Shown here: positions 25,405 through 36,258 of the stretch, piece after piece
How the letters are laid out: the number at the start of each line of letters is the position of its first letter
Position numbering within the stretch: position 1 is the first letter of the stretch
Assembly (NCBI RefSeq): GCF_009769385.1
Contig: NZ_VKAB01000002.1
Span: forward strand, 434,001-498,000
From: Saccharothrix deserti
GTDB taxonomy: Bacteria; Actinomycetota; Actinomycetes; Mycobacteriales; Pseudonocardiaceae
Length of the DNA: 64,000 nt
Direction of reading: 5' to 3'
Notes under the pieces: model-generated
Told to the model about the DNA's origin: nothing
What the model saw: the letters and a program-made list of their open reading frames with translations, nothing else
Database searches by the model: none
Position numbers and translations under genes: made by a program

Positions 25405-26136
25405 ATGGGGGAGCTGCTGGCGCTGGACGACGTCGACGTGTCGTTCCCCGGCGGGGTGCACGCGGTGGACCGGGTCGGTCTGCACGTCCGTGCCGGCGAG
25501 ATCGTCGCGCTGATGGGACCGTCGGGTTGCGGCAAGAGCACGGTGTTGCAGGTCGCCGCCGGGTTGCGCGCGCCGACGTCGGGCACGGTCACCCGGCACA
25601 CCGACCGGATCGGCTACGTCTTCCAGGACCCCACCCTGCTGCCGTGGCGGACCACGCGGCGCAACGTCGAGCTGTTCGGCGAGTTGGACGGCCTGCCCAG
25701 GACCGAACGCCGCGCCCGCGCGGACCGGGTGCTGACGGCGGTCGGGCTGGCGGAGTTCGGCCACGTCAGGCCGGCGCGGCTGTCCGGCGGCATGCGGATG
25801 CGGGTCGCGTTGGCGCGGGCGCTGCTGGTCGAGCCGGAGCTGTTCCTGTTCGACGAGCCGTTCGCCGCGCTGGACGAGCTGACCCGGCACGAGCTGGGCG
25901 ACGAGCTGCTGCGGCTGTTCGCACGGCACGGGTTCGGTGCGCTGTTCGTCACGCACTCGGCGGGCGAGGCCGTGTACCTGGCGGACCGGGTGCTGGTGAT
26001 GTCCCCGCGGCCGGGCCGGATCGTGGGCGAGGTGGCCGTGCCGTTCGGCTATCCCCGTCCGCCGGAGCTGCGGTCGAGTCCCGAGTTCGCGGCGTTGGTG
26101 GGGTCGGTGTCGCAGACGTTGGTGCGGGCCTCGTGA
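25405..26136 (+). CDS. ABC transporter ATPase (nitrate/taurine/THI5 type)
   Basis: 243 residues. ATG 25405 is set by GGGGAGG at 25392-25398. Walker A is GPSGCGKST, the Q-loop is YVFQDPTLLPWRT, the signature is LSGGMRMRV, and Walker B is LFLFDEPFAALDE. The QDPTLLPW form is typical of the SsuB/TauB/ThiZ group. It pairs with the overlapping permease and the divergent binding protein. Confidence 0.88.
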   Translation: MGELLALDDVDVSFPGGVHAVDRVGLHVRAGEIVALMGPSGCGKSTVLQVAAGLRAPTSGTVTRHTDRIGYVFQDPTLLPWRTTRRNVELFGELDGLPRTERRARADRVLTAVGLAEFGHVRPARLSGGMRMRVALARALLVEPELFLFDEPFAALDELTRHELGDELLRLFARHGFGALFVTHSAGEAVYLADRVLVMSPRPGRIVGEVAVPFGYPRPPELRSSPEFAALVGSVSQTLVRAS

Positions 26137-26930
26137 AGGTCCGGATCGTGCGGATGGCGAAGAAGGTCCTGCCGCCTTTGGCGGTGTTGCTGGTCGTGCT
26201 CGGCGCGTGGACGTTCGTCAGCCACGTCGTGCTGTCGCCGCGCCGCCGGTTCCTGCTGCCGCCGGTGGACGAGGTGGTCCGGGTCGGGTTCGGCGATCCG
26301 GACAACCTGGCCGAGTTGCTCGCGGCGTTGTCGCTGACCAGCCGGGTGGCGGGGTTGGGGCTGCTGATCTCGGTGGTGCTGGGCGTGGGGTTGGCCGTGC
26401 TGATGGCGCAGTCGCGGTGGCTGGAGCGCGCGGTCTACCCGTACGTCGTGGTGGTGCAGACGATCCCGGTGCTGGCGCTGGTGCCGTTGTTCGGGTTCTG
26501 GTTCGGCTTCGGGTTCGCGAGCCGGGTGCTGGTGTGCGTGCTGCTGTCGCTGTTCCCGTTGGTGGCCAACACGTTGTTCGGCATCCGGTCCGTGCCCGAG
26601 GCGCAGCACCAGCTCTTCGACCTGCACCGGGCCGGGCGGTGGACGCGGCTGTGGAAGCTCCAGCTGCCTGCCGCGCTGCCCGCGATGTTCACCGGCTTGC
26701 GGATCGCGTCGGGCGGGAGCGTCATCGGGGCGGTGGTCGGCGACTTCTTCTTCCGCCAGGGCGAGCCGGGCCTGGGCGTGCTGATCGACCAGTACCGGTC
26801 CCAGCTCGCGTCGGCCCGGATGTTCGCGGCGGTGATCCTGGCGAGCGCGCTGGGCATCGCGGTGTTCGTGGTGTTCGGGGCCCTCGCCCGCTGGGTCGTC
26901 GGACGGTGGCACGAGTCGGCGGACGGCTGA
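26133..26930 (+). CDS. ABC transporter permease (SsuC/ThiX type)
   Basis: 265 residues, GTG 26133 overlapping the ATPase stop. Six membrane helices; the EAA coupling loop is near FDLHRAGRWTRLWKLQLPAA. It forms the pore of the NMT1/THI5-type importer. A long hairpin follows at 26970. Confidence 0.87.
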   Translation: MKVRIVRMAKKVLPPLAVLLVVLGAWTFVSHVVLSPRRRFLLPPVDEVVRVGFGDPDNLAELLAALSLTSRVAGLGLLISVVLGVGLAVLMAQSRWLERAVYPYVVVVQTIPVLALVPLFGFWFGFGFASRVLVCVLLSLFPLVANTLFGIRSVPEAQHQLFDLHRAGRWTRLWKLQLPAALPAMFTGLRIASGGSVIGAVVGDFFFRQGEPGLGVLIDQYRSQLASARMFAAVILASALGIAVFVVFGALARWVVGRWHESADG

Positions 26931-26969
26931 CGACGGCAAGACCGCACGACCGCACCGGAGACGCCGGTC

Positions 26970-27009
26970 GTGGTCCCGGGGAAGCCGCGGTGGGCTTCCC
27001 CGGGACCAC
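26970..27009. terminator. strong hairpin, 17-bp perfect stem
   Basis: GTGGTCCCGGGGAAGCC pairs perfectly with GGCTTCCCCGGGACCAC across a 6-nt loop. It terminates the permease operon (+) and lies exactly where the truncated sigma gene (-) loses homology. Confidence 0.8.
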
Positions 27010-27220
27010 GGATCACGGCCCGCACCAGCACTTTGCGCACGTACGCGTCGACCCGCCCATCCCGGTCCAGCCGCCCCCAGTGCACGTAGACCTTGGCCAG
27101 CGCGGTCTGCGCCAGGTCCTCGGCCTTGTGCCAATCACCGCACAACAAGAAGGCGGTCCGCCGGACGACGGCCGCCCGTGCCTCGAAGTACGCCCGGAAC
27201 TCGCGGTCCCGATCGTGCAC
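27010..27220 (-). pseudogene. ECF sigma factor (SigE-like group), truncated after region 2
   Basis: From ATG 27220 about 68 residues match the N-terminus of actinobacterial SigE-type ECF factors (FEARAAVVRRTAFLLCGDWH, then KAEDLAQTALAKVYVHWGR and VDAYVRKVLVR). Region 2, which binds core polymerase and the -10 element, is complete. Region 4, needed for -35 recognition, is absent: the frame runs into the hairpin and then into unrelated sequence opposite the permease. A normal protein is about 170 residues. I call it a 3'-deleted remnant. Confidence 0.7.
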
Positions 27221-27340
27221 GTGACACCTCCCTCACTCGGTCACCCCCAATACGGCGTCCGCCGGCACCCCGTTGCCTGGAACTTTAGGTAACCGGTGAT
27301 CACGGGAAGTGACGAGCCCGGGGTGGCCGGCCGCGAAACG

Positions 27341-27374
27341 CCTCTGGGGGCCGGCCGCAGCCGACCCCCAGAGG
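27341..27374 (-). terminator. hairpin terminator after the xylanase gene
   Basis: A 10-bp stem (CCTCTGGGGG / CCCCCAGAGG) with a 14-nt loop, just beyond the stop of the minus-strand xylanase. Confidence 0.65.
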
Positions 27375-27386
27375 GGAGGGGAGATC

Positions 27387-28868
<1,482 letters not shown>

Positions 28869-28926
28869 TCACTTCAGGTGGTGGAACAGGGTCGGACGAA
28901 CGCCTCCGAGACCGGTTCACCGGCCG

Positions 28927-30480
28927 TCAGGGTTCGAGTGGCGCGTCGCCGGTGATCTCCTCGTAGTCGAACCAGTCGAACGACGCGGTGCCCTCCGTGA
29001 CGTACATGCCGATCACCCGTCCGGTGAAGCCCGCGGCGACCTCGGTGGACAGGTAGCGACCGTCGAGGCTCGCCAGGGCCACCGGCTCACCGGCGTCCAC
29101 CGAGAACGTCAGGGTGTCCGGACCGGCCAGGCCGACCGCGGCACCGTCCGACGGCGGCAGCGGGACGCCCGTGCGGGTGGTCACGACGAGCGTCAGCGGA
29201 CCGTCCGGGACGGGCTGCTCGGCCACGCACTGGCGCAGGGGGCCGATGCGGGCGATGACCCGGGCGTGCCCCTCCGCCACCTCCAGGTCGTAGTGGTGGG
29301 CTTCGTCCATCCGCACCGACAGCCCTGCTCGCACCGACAGCCCGGCCCGCGCCGGCCCCGGATCCAGCCGGACGGCCACCCGGCAGTCGAGGTGCTGCTG
29401 ACGTCGGCCGACGAACGTGTGGCCGGGCCGGTCGAGGGTCGGGCCGGTCGCGTGCAGGGTGAGCCGGCCGGGACGTTCGTCCAACGACCACGAGCCGTCC
29501 GGCCGGCCGCGCGGTGAGATCCACTGCGGCGCCAGGTCCGGCGCGTCGAAGTCGTCACGCGGCGCGGGCGGTTCGACGGGGTGCCAGGCGTTCGGCGCCG
29601 GGTGGCGCGGTTCGACGGGACCGACTCGCGGCCACCCGTCCACCCACTCCACCGGCGTGAGGAAGGTTTCCCGCCCCAGCACGTGGTACCCCGGCGTGAA
29701 GCCCTTCGGCCTGGTCGCGAGCAGCACCATCCACCACGAACCGTCCGGTGTGGACACGAGGTCGGCGTGGCCGGTGCTCTGGATCGGCAGGTTGGTGCTG
29801 CGGTGCGTCAGAACGGGGTTGTCCGGAGCCGGTTCGAACGGCCCGCGCGGCGAGCGCCCCCGCGCCATGGCCACGGTGTGGCCGCGTTCCGTGCCGCCCT
29901 CGGCGATCAGGAGGTACCACCACTCGCCGATCCGGTACAGGTGCGGCGCTTCGGGGTACTGCAACCCCGTGCCCGACCAGATGGGCCACGGCCCTTCCAG
30001 CACGACGCCCGCTTCCGGGTCGATGCGCGCCACCTGGACGCCGGAGAACGCGCACCAGCAGTTGCCGTCCTCGTCCCAGGCCAGGTCGGGGTCGATGCCC
30101 GGCAGGTCGATCCACACCGGGTCCGACCACGGCCCTTCCGGGCGTTCGCTGGTGACGATGAAGTTGCCGCCGGCCGACACGTTCGTGGTGATCATCCAGA
30201 ACCGGCCGTCGTGGTGGCGGATGGTCGGCGCGTACACGCCGCCCGAGGACGACGCCTTCGGCGGCAGCTGTTCGGGCCGGTCCAGCACGTTCCCGAGCTG
30301 CCGCCAGTGCACCAGGTCCCGGCTGTGCATGATCGGCACGCCGGGGAAGTACTCGAAGCTGGAGCAGACGAGGTAGTAGTCGTCACCGACCCGGCACACG
30401 CTCGGGTCGGGGTGGAACCCGCCGATCACGGGGTTGTCGTAGCACCGCGCCGGGGCGTCGGGTTCTGTCCGCACGGGCAA
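28927..30480 (-). CDS. GH43 beta-xylosidase/arabinofuranosidase
   Basis: 517 residues, no signal peptide, so probably cytoplasmic. It has the five-bladed GH43 propeller with the catalytic base in GFHPDPSV, the pKa-modulating Asp in GIDPDLAWDEDG and the acid Glu in YPEAPHLYR. A C-terminal beta-sandwich (about 310-517, FDAPDLAPQW onward) is as in GH43 subfamily 11-type xylosidases. A small duplicated RAGLSV segment occurs near residue 390. It removes xylose from imported xylo-oligosaccharides. Seven bp separate it from the GH3 gene, so it is probably co-transcribed. Confidence 0.88.
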   Translation of the reverse strand: MPVRTEPDAPARCYDNPVIGGFHPDPSVCRVGDDYYLVCSSFEYFPGVPIMHSRDLVHWRQLGNVLDRPEQLPPKASSSGGVYAPTIRHHDGRFWMITTNVSAGGNFIVTSERPEGPWSDPVWIDLPGIDPDLAWDEDGNCWCAFSGVQVARIDPEAGVVLEGPWPIWSGTGLQYPEAPHLYRIGEWWYLLIAEGGTERGHTVAMARGRSPRGPFEPAPDNPVLTHRSTNLPIQSTGHADLVSTPDGSWWMVLLATRPKGFTPGYHVLGRETFLTPVEWVDGWPRVGPVEPRHPAPNAWHPVEPPAPRDDFDAPDLAPQWISPRGRPDGSWSLDERPGRLTLHATGPTLDRPGHTFVGRRQQHLDCRVAVRLDPGPARAGLSVRAGLSVRMDEAHHYDLEVAEGHARVIARIGPLRQCVAEQPVPDGPLTLVVTTRTGVPLPPSDGAAVGLAGPDTLTFSVDAGEPVALASLDGRYLSTEVAAGFTGRVIGMYVTEGTASFDWFDYEEITGDAPLEP

Positions 30481-30486
30481 CCGCTC

Positions 30487-32886
30487 CTATTGGCCGAGGT
30501 CGTGGACGACGTGGGTGCTGGTCAGCCGACGCGCGCCGGCGAGGACCAGCGGCGCGCCGGTGAGCCGGACGTCGGTGCGCAACGAGAGCGCGCCGACCGA
30601 CGCGCCGGTCGCGAACGTGATCAACCCTGGTTCCACCACGCGGTGTCCGTCGACGCCGGTGAACGACAGCACGTCGGCCGGCACGTCGAACGCCACCACG
30701 CGCGCCTCCCACGGCGCCAGCCCGACCCGGGCGAAACCGACGAGCTGCGTGACCGGCCGGACGACCGAGGCGACCGGGTCGGAGGCGTAGAGCTGCACGA
30801 CCTCGTCCACCGTGCGGGAGCCGGTGTTGCGGACGGTGACGCGCACTTCCACCGAACCGTCCACAGTAGACTCTTCGACGTCCGCGGACAGCGACTCGTA
30901 CCGCACGGCCGAGTAGGACAGCCCGTGCCCGAACGGGTACAGCGCGGTCGGGTCCAGCGCCGAGATGCCGTCGGTCTTCGCGCCGAGCGGCGGCTGGAGG
31001 TACGTCGACGGGTTGATGGACCGCGAACGCGGCACCTGCACGGGCAGCCGCCCGGACGGGTTGACCCGGCCGCTGAGCACACCGGCGACGGCCGTCGCGC
31101 CTTCCACACCGGGGAAGAACGCCTGGACCACGGCGGCGGCACGGTCCGCGTACTCACCGAGGGCGTACGGGCGTCCCGACACGACGACCAGCACGGTCGG
31201 CGTCCCGGTGGCCAGGACCGCGTCGACCAGCTGTCCTTGGACACCGGGCAGCCGCAGGTCGGCCGCGTCGCACCCCTCACCGGAGGTGCCCTCGCCGAAC
31301 AGCCCCGCCCGGTCTCCGACGAACAGCAGCGCGAAGTCCGATTCCGCCGCGATCCGAGCGGCCTCGGCGATGCCCGAGTCGTCGTCACCGGAAACCTCGG
31401 CGCCTGGGGCGTACCGGACGTCGGTCCCGGTGAACTCCGCCTCGATCTCCTGCCGGATCGTCGCGATCGGCAGACCCATACCGCTGTCGGGGAACCGGTG
31501 CAGCACGTGGTTGGGGAACGCGTAGCAGCCCAGCAGGGTCCGGGCGTCGTCGGCGCACGGCCCGATGACCGCGAGCCGCCCGACACCGGCCTGGCCCAGC
31601 GGCAACACGCCGTCGGGGTTGGCCAGCAGCACGACCGACCGTTCGGCCACCGCACGGGCGAGCCGCCGGTTGTCGGCGTTGTCCAGGTCGACGTCGGACG
31701 CGGAGTCCGGGACGAGCGGGTCGCCGTCGAGCAGCCCCAGCTCGATCTTCTGCCGCAACACCCGCCGCACCGAGTCGTCCACCACCGCCTCGTCCACCGC
31801 GCCGGAACGGACGTGCTCCACCAGCCGCCCGCCGTAGCCGCGCGTCTCCGGCAGCTCCACGTCGATGCCCGCACGGATCGCGATCGCGCCCGCCGTGCCC
31901 TCGTCGTCCGCGATCCGGTGCATGGAGGCCAGGAACGGCACCGACCAGTAGTCCGAGACCACCGTCCCGGTGAAGCCCCAGTGGTCGCGCAGCAGTTCCC
32001 GCAGCAGTGCCGCGCTGGCGGCGACCGGCACGCCGTCGACGTCGGTGTAGGAGTTCATCACCGAACGCGCGCCGCCCTTGCGCAGGGCGGTTTCGAACGG
32101 CGGCAGGATCACGTCGGCCATCTCGCGCGGGCCGATGCTGACCGGCGCGTGGTTGCGCGCGGCACGGGACGCGGCGTAGCCCGCGAAGTGCTTGAGCGTG
32201 GCGATGATCCCGGCGCTCTCCAGGCCGCGCACGTACGCCGCGCCCAACTGGCCGACCAGGTACGGGTCCTCCCCCAACGTCTCCTCGACCCGGCCCCACC
32301 GGTAGTCCCGCACCACGTCGAGCACCGGGGACAGGCCCTGGTGCACCCCGACGGCCCGCAGGTCGCGCCCGATCGCACCGGCCATCTCCCGCACCAGGTC
32401 GACGTCGAACGTCGCGGCCCACGCCAACGGCGTCGGGTACGCGGTCGCGCCGAACGTCGCGAAACCCGTGAGGCACTCCTCGTGCGCGATCGCCGGGATG
32501 CCCAGCCGGTTGCCCTCGACCACCCGCTGCTGCCAGGAGCGCAGCCGCTCCACGCCCTCGGCCACGCTGATCGGTGCGGTGCCGAACACGCGGGTGAGGT
32601 GCCCGACCCCACCGCGCAACTGCTCGTCCAGGTCGGCGGTGGTCGACACCGTGAAGACGTCCGGCAACGGCGCCGACTGCGCCGCCGAACCCCCGCCGTC
32701 CGAACCGCCGCTGTCGGCGCTGGTCGTGTCGATCCACACGGACCCGAGCTGCGCGACCTTCTCCTCCAGCGTCATCGCGTGCAACAGGGCTTCCACCCGG
32801 TCGTGGAGCGGCAGGCCCTGGTCGCGCCAAGGGGTGTCCCCCGGCGCGTCCGTGTCGTCCGGGGACCGGTCGGTGACTGAGGTCAT
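30487..32886 (-). CDS. bxlA: GH3 beta-xylosidase/beta-glucosidase (BxlA-like)
   Basis: 799 residues from ATG 32886 (AAGGAAG upstream); no signal peptide. The GH3 N-terminal barrel contains the substrate-binding KHFAGY and the nucleophile Asp in TVVSDYWSV. The alpha/beta domain and the C-terminal fibronectin-III-like domain (YPFGHGLSYS onward) are complete. In streptomycete bxlREFGA loci the GH3 enzyme is an intracellular beta-xylosidase acting on xylobiose brought in by the adjacent transporter; the order here is the same. Glucosidase activity cannot be excluded. Confidence 0.88.
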   Translation of the reverse strand: MTSVTDRSPDDTDAPGDTPWRDQGLPLHDRVEALLHAMTLEEKVAQLGSVWIDTTSADSGGSDGGGSAAQSAPLPDVFTVSTTADLDEQLRGGVGHLTRVFGTAPISVAEGVERLRSWQQRVVEGNRLGIPAIAHEECLTGFATFGATAYPTPLAWAATFDVDLVREMAGAIGRDLRAVGVHQGLSPVLDVVRDYRWGRVEETLGEDPYLVGQLGAAYVRGLESAGIIATLKHFAGYAASRAARNHAPVSIGPREMADVILPPFETALRKGGARSVMNSYTDVDGVPVAASAALLRELLRDHWGFTGTVVSDYWSVPFLASMHRIADDEGTAGAIAIRAGIDVELPETRGYGGRLVEHVRSGAVDEAVVDDSVRRVLRQKIELGLLDGDPLVPDSASDVDLDNADNRRLARAVAERSVVLLANPDGVLPLGQAGVGRLAVIGPCADDARTLLGCYAFPNHVLHRFPDSGMGLPIATIRQEIEAEFTGTDVRYAPGAEVSGDDDSGIAEAARIAAESDFALLFVGDRAGLFGEGTSGEGCDAADLRLPGVQGQLVDAVLATGTPTVLVVVSGRPYALGEYADRAAAVVQAFFPGVEGATAVAGVLSGRVNPSGRLPVQVPRSRSINPSTYLQPPLGAKTDGISALDPTALYPFGHGLSYSAVRYESLSADVEESTVDGSVEVRVTVRNTGSRTVDEVVQLYASDPVASVVRPVTQLVGFARVGLAPWEARVVAFDVPADVLSFTGVDGHRVVEPGLITFATGASVGALSLRTDVRLTGAPLVLAGARRLTSTHVVHDLGQ

Positions 32887-32933
32887 GTTCTTCCTTGCTG
32901 TCGCTGATGGCTGTCGCGGATGAGTCGGGCGCG

Positions 32934-33815
32934 TCAGCCCTTGAAGGCGCCGTCCAAGATGCCCGCGACCATGCGCCGCCCGACGACGGCGAACAGCGCG
33001 ACGAGCGGGATGGTAGCCAGGAACGAGCCGGACATGGCCAGGCCGAGGTCGATGTCGTAGCTGTTCTGGAGGGCTTTGATGGCGATCTGGGCGGTGTAGC
33101 GCTCCGGCGACTTGAGCACGATGAACGGCCACAGGAAGTCGTTCCACGCGGTCACGAACCCGAACAGGCCCAGCACGAACGCCGCCGGGCGCACGATCGG
33201 GAACACGATCCGCCAGAACACCTGCCACGTGCCGGCGCCGTCGATCCGCGCCGCCTGGAGGAGTTCGTCGGTGATCGTGGCGGAGATGTGCTGGCGCATC
33301 CAGAAGATGCCGAAGGCACTCGCGAGGCCGGGCACGACCAGCGCCTGGAGCGTGTCGACCCAGCCCAGCTCCGAGATGATCATGTACTGCGGGATGATGG
33401 CCAGCTGCGTCGGCACCGTCATGGTGAGCACGACCACCAGGAACAGCGCGTTGCGGCCGGGGAAGCGCAGTTTGGCGAACGCGAAACCGGCGAGCGAGCA
33501 CAGCAGCGCGTGGCCGACGCCGATGGACGTGGCCACGAACAGGCTGTTGGCCATCGCCTGGAGGAACGGCACGGTGCTGAGCACCAGCCCCGCCAGGTGG
33601 AAGAAGTTGCCGCCGGGCACGATCTCCGGCGGCAGCTGCGTCGCCGTGGCCGTGTCGGTGGTGGCGACCACGAACATCCAGTACAGCGGGAAGAGGGACG
33701 CGATCGCGGCGGAGACGAGCAGGACGTAGCTCCACCACCGGACGCGGTCGATGCGCCGACGTCGTGGCGGCGCCCCGGATGATCGTGCCCGGGATCGTGC
33801 GCTGGTGGTCGTCAT
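32934..33815 (-). CDS. bxlG: sugar ABC permease, MalG-type (BxlG-like)
   Basis: 293 residues from ATG 33815, overlapping the upstream permease stop (ATGA). Six helices; the EAA loop is LLQAARIDGAGTWQVFWRIV. Second membrane subunit of the xylobiose-type importer. The ATPase is not in this locus; such systems normally share the MsiK-type ATPase encoded elsewhere. Confidence 0.88.
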   Translation of the reverse strand: MTTTSARSRARSSGAPPRRRRIDRVRWWSYVLLVSAAIASLFPLYWMFVVATTDTATATQLPPEIVPGGNFFHLAGLVLSTVPFLQAMANSLFVATSIGVGHALLCSLAGFAFAKLRFPGRNALFLVVVLTMTVPTQLAIIPQYMIISELGWVDTLQALVVPGLASAFGIFWMRQHISATITDELLQAARIDGAGTWQVFWRIVFPIVRPAAFVLGLFGFVTAWNDFLWPFIVLKSPERYTAQIAIKALQNSYDIDLGLAMSGSFLATIPLVALFAVVGRRMVAGILDGAFKG

Positions 33816-34765
33816 CGTTCCGCCCGGATGCGCGTCGACAGCAGGTAGTTGATCAGCGCGACCACGACCACCAGCACGAACAGCGCCACCCCGATCGCCG
33901 AGCCGTAGCCGAACTGGAACTGGCCGAAGCCCTGCTCGTAGAGGAACAGCGTCAGGGTCTGGCACTGGCGGATCGGCCCGCACGTGAGCGGTGCGCTGCG
34001 CGAGAGCAGCAGCGGTTCGGTGAAGATCTGGAGGCCGCCGATGGTCGACGTGACGACCGTGAAGATGATGACGGGCCGCAGCGACGGGATGGTGATGTGC
34101 CGGAACTGCTTCCAGCCGCTCGCCCCGTCGATCGCCGCCGCTTCGAAGACGTCACGCGGTATCGCCTGCAGTGAAGCCAGGTAGAGCAGGGTGGTGTAGC
34201 CGAACCAGCGCCACAGCACCATCGTCGCGATGAGGACGTGGCTGCCCCACGTGGACTGGGTGAAGTCGACCGCCTCCACCCCCACCAGCCCGAGCAACCA
34301 GTTCAGCAGCCCGTAGTCCCGGTCGAACAGCTGCGCGAACACGATCGTCGTCGCGGCCACCGACGTGATGTACGGGACGAGCACGGACATGCGGAAGAAC
34401 AACGCGAACCGCAGCCTGGCGTGGTTGAGCACGTGCGCCAGCAGCAGTGCCAGCGCGAGCTGCGGCACGGTGGACAGGAACCAGATGCTCACCGTGTTGC
34501 CGGCCGCGTTCCAGAACCGCGGGTCCTCCAGCATGCGGGTGAAGTTGTCCATCCCGATGAACGTGTGGTCGCCGATCGGGTTCCAGTCGAACAGCGCCAC
34601 GTAGAACGTGAACAGCAGCGGGAACAGCCCGAACACCGCGAAGATCACGAAGAACGGCGCGATGTAGGCGTACGGCGCCAGGCGCTCGCCGATGCGGCGG
34701 AAGGGCCGTCCGGCGGGTGGTGGCGCGGGCGGGGCGGTGCGCGCGGGGGCGAGTGTCGTGGTCAC
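33812..34765 (-). CDS. bxlF: sugar ABC permease, MalF-type (BxlF-like)
   Basis: 317 residues with a Pro/Ala-rich cytoplasmic N-terminus, six helices and the EAA loop VFEAAAIDGASGWKQFRHI. Paired with the MalG-type subunit. Seven bp after the binding-protein gene. Confidence 0.88.
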   Translation of the reverse strand: MTTTLAPARTAPPAPPPAGRPFRRIGERLAPYAYIAPFFVIFAVFGLFPLLFTFYVALFDWNPIGDHTFIGMDNFTRMLEDPRFWNAAGNTVSIWFLSTVPQLALALLLAHVLNHARLRFALFFRMSVLVPYITSVAATTIVFAQLFDRDYGLLNWLLGLVGVEAVDFTQSTWGSHVLIATMVLWRWFGYTTLLYLASLQAIPRDVFEAAAIDGASGWKQFRHITIPSLRPVIIFTVVTSTIGGLQIFTEPLLLSRSAPLTCGPIRQCQTLTLFLYEQGFGQFQFGYGSAIGVALFVLVVVVALINYLLSTRIRAER

Positions 34766-34772
34766 CGCGTCG

Positions 34773-36047
34773 TCACTTGCCGATGGCGGTCTTGATGTTC
34801 TTCAGCGCCTCGTCCCACGCCTTGGCCGGATCGCCGCCGCCCTGCTCGACGTTGGTGATGGCGTTGAGGAACTCCTGGCCGATGGTGGAGCTGTCCGGCC
34901 CGATGACGAACGGCTTGAGCCCGAGCAGCGAGGCGGTGTAGATCTTTCCGGTCGGCGCGTCGGAGAAGAACGGGTCCTTGTGGCCGGCCAGCGCGGGGTC
35001 CTCGTAGACCGACGGCGTGGTGGGCAGCGAGCCGGAATCCACGAAGTGCTCCAGCTGGCCCTGCGGGGACTGCGTCTCCTTGATGTAGTCCCAGGCGGCC
35101 TTGGCGTTCTTGGCCCGCTTGGGGATGGCGAGGTAGCTGCCGCCCCAGTTGCCCGACTCGCCGGGGATCACCGCGATGTCCCACTTGCCCTTGGTGTCGG
35201 GCGCGTTGCTGCGGATCTGGTTGAGCATCCACGACGGCGCGGCGATGGCAGCGAACTGGCCCTGCGCCATGCCCGCGCTCCAGCCGTTGGAGAACGACGA
35301 CTGCTTCGCCGTGATACCGGCGTCGACGGCCTTCAGCGCCTGGTCGAACGCGGTCTTCACCTGGGGGCTGCTGCCGTAGACCACGCCGCCCTTGTCGTCG
35401 TAGTACTTCTGCGGGCCCTGGTTGACCGACTGGTGGAACACGCTCGTCGCCGCGTTGTCCACGAACGCCTTGCCGGTCGCCGCCTTGTACTTCTTGCCGG
35501 TCTCGATGAACTCGTCCCACGTCGGCCACAGCGCGCCGACGGCCTCGCGGTCGGTCGGCAGGCCGGCGGCGGCGAAGAGGTCCGTGCGGTAGGCGACGGC
35601 CATGCCGCCGACGTCGGTCGGGATGCCCAGGATCTCGCCGCCCGCGGCGGTGCTCTGGCTCATCACCCAGTCCAGGTAGTCGCCCTTGATCCCGTCCGCG
35701 CCCAGGGTGCGCAGGTCGACGAAGTTCTGCGACTGCTGCACGAACTTCGGCAGGTCGTCGCCCTGGATGAGGACCAGGTCCGGGACCTTCCCGCCGGCCA
35801 GCGCGGTCGTCAACGACTGCGCCGTCTCGACCGAGCTGCCCACCTCGGTCAGCTTGACCTCGATGTCGGGGTGCTTCGCCTTGTAGTCGTCGACCGACGC
35901 CTTCTGGTTGATCCCGGTGAACGACCAGAACTCGAACGACTTGCCGTCGCCGGCACTGACGGCGTCGCCGCCGGAGCCGGGGGAACAGCCGGTGGCCAGG
36001 ACGAGGGCCGCGGCGAGGGCGACCGGCACGGCGGTGCGGAGTTTCAC
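34773..36047 (-). CDS. bxlE: sugar-binding lipoprotein (BxlE-like)
   Basis: 424 residues from GTG 36047, chosen because GGAG lies about 8 nt upstream and the start gives a compact signal peptide with lipobox ATGC. Family-1 extracellular solute-binding protein (FEFWSFTGINQKASVDDYKA). It would bind xylobiose-type oligosaccharides. First gene of the minus-strand operon and divergent from the LacI regulator, the arrangement seen in bxlRE loci. The ligand is inferred from neighbours. Confidence 0.87.
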   Translation of the reverse strand: MKLRTAVPVALAAALVLATGCSPGSGGDAVSAGDGKSFEFWSFTGINQKASVDDYKAKHPDIEVKLTEVGSSVETAQSLTTALAGGKVPDLVLIQGDDLPKFVQQSQNFVDLRTLGADGIKGDYLDWVMSQSTAAGGEILGIPTDVGGMAVAYRTDLFAAAGLPTDREAVGALWPTWDEFIETGKKYKAATGKAFVDNAATSVFHQSVNQGPQKYYDDKGGVVYGSSPQVKTAFDQALKAVDAGITAKQSSFSNGWSAGMAQGQFAAIAAPSWMLNQIRSNAPDTKGKWDIAVIPGESGNWGGSYLAIPKRAKNAKAAWDYIKETQSPQGQLEHFVDSGSLPTTPSVYEDPALAGHKDPFFSDAPTGKIYTASLLGLKPFVIGPDSSTIGQEFLNAITNVEQGGGDPAKAWDEALKNIKTAIGK

Positions 36048-36258
36048 GGCGGGTCTCCAAAGGGGGATCAGGGACACGTGAGCGCGATCTCCGGCCGGAT
36101 GGTCGCTGATACGTTCGGCGCTGAAAGTTTCGAAGCAAGTTCCGATTCTTACCGCCGCGACAGTAAGCGGGGTCACATCCCCCGGTCAAGACACCCGAAG
36201 GCAACGCGTCCGAAACCTTCGGGAGAAACGGCGAAGCACGGCGTTAGACTTTCGGGCC
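36048..36258. promoter_or_regulatory. divergent bxlE/lacI promoter region
   Basis: Contains GAAAGTTTC at 36123-36131 (the palindromic motif reported upstream of streptomycete xylan genes) and the imperfect palindrome CCGAAACCTTCGG at 36210-36222. Both are plausible sites for the divergent LacI protein. Confidence 0.6.

Noticed and set aside
29581-32880. A 1099-codon plus-strand open frame opposite the GH43 and GH3 genes
   Set aside because: It is a mirror of two well-defined glycosidases and shows no independent domain.
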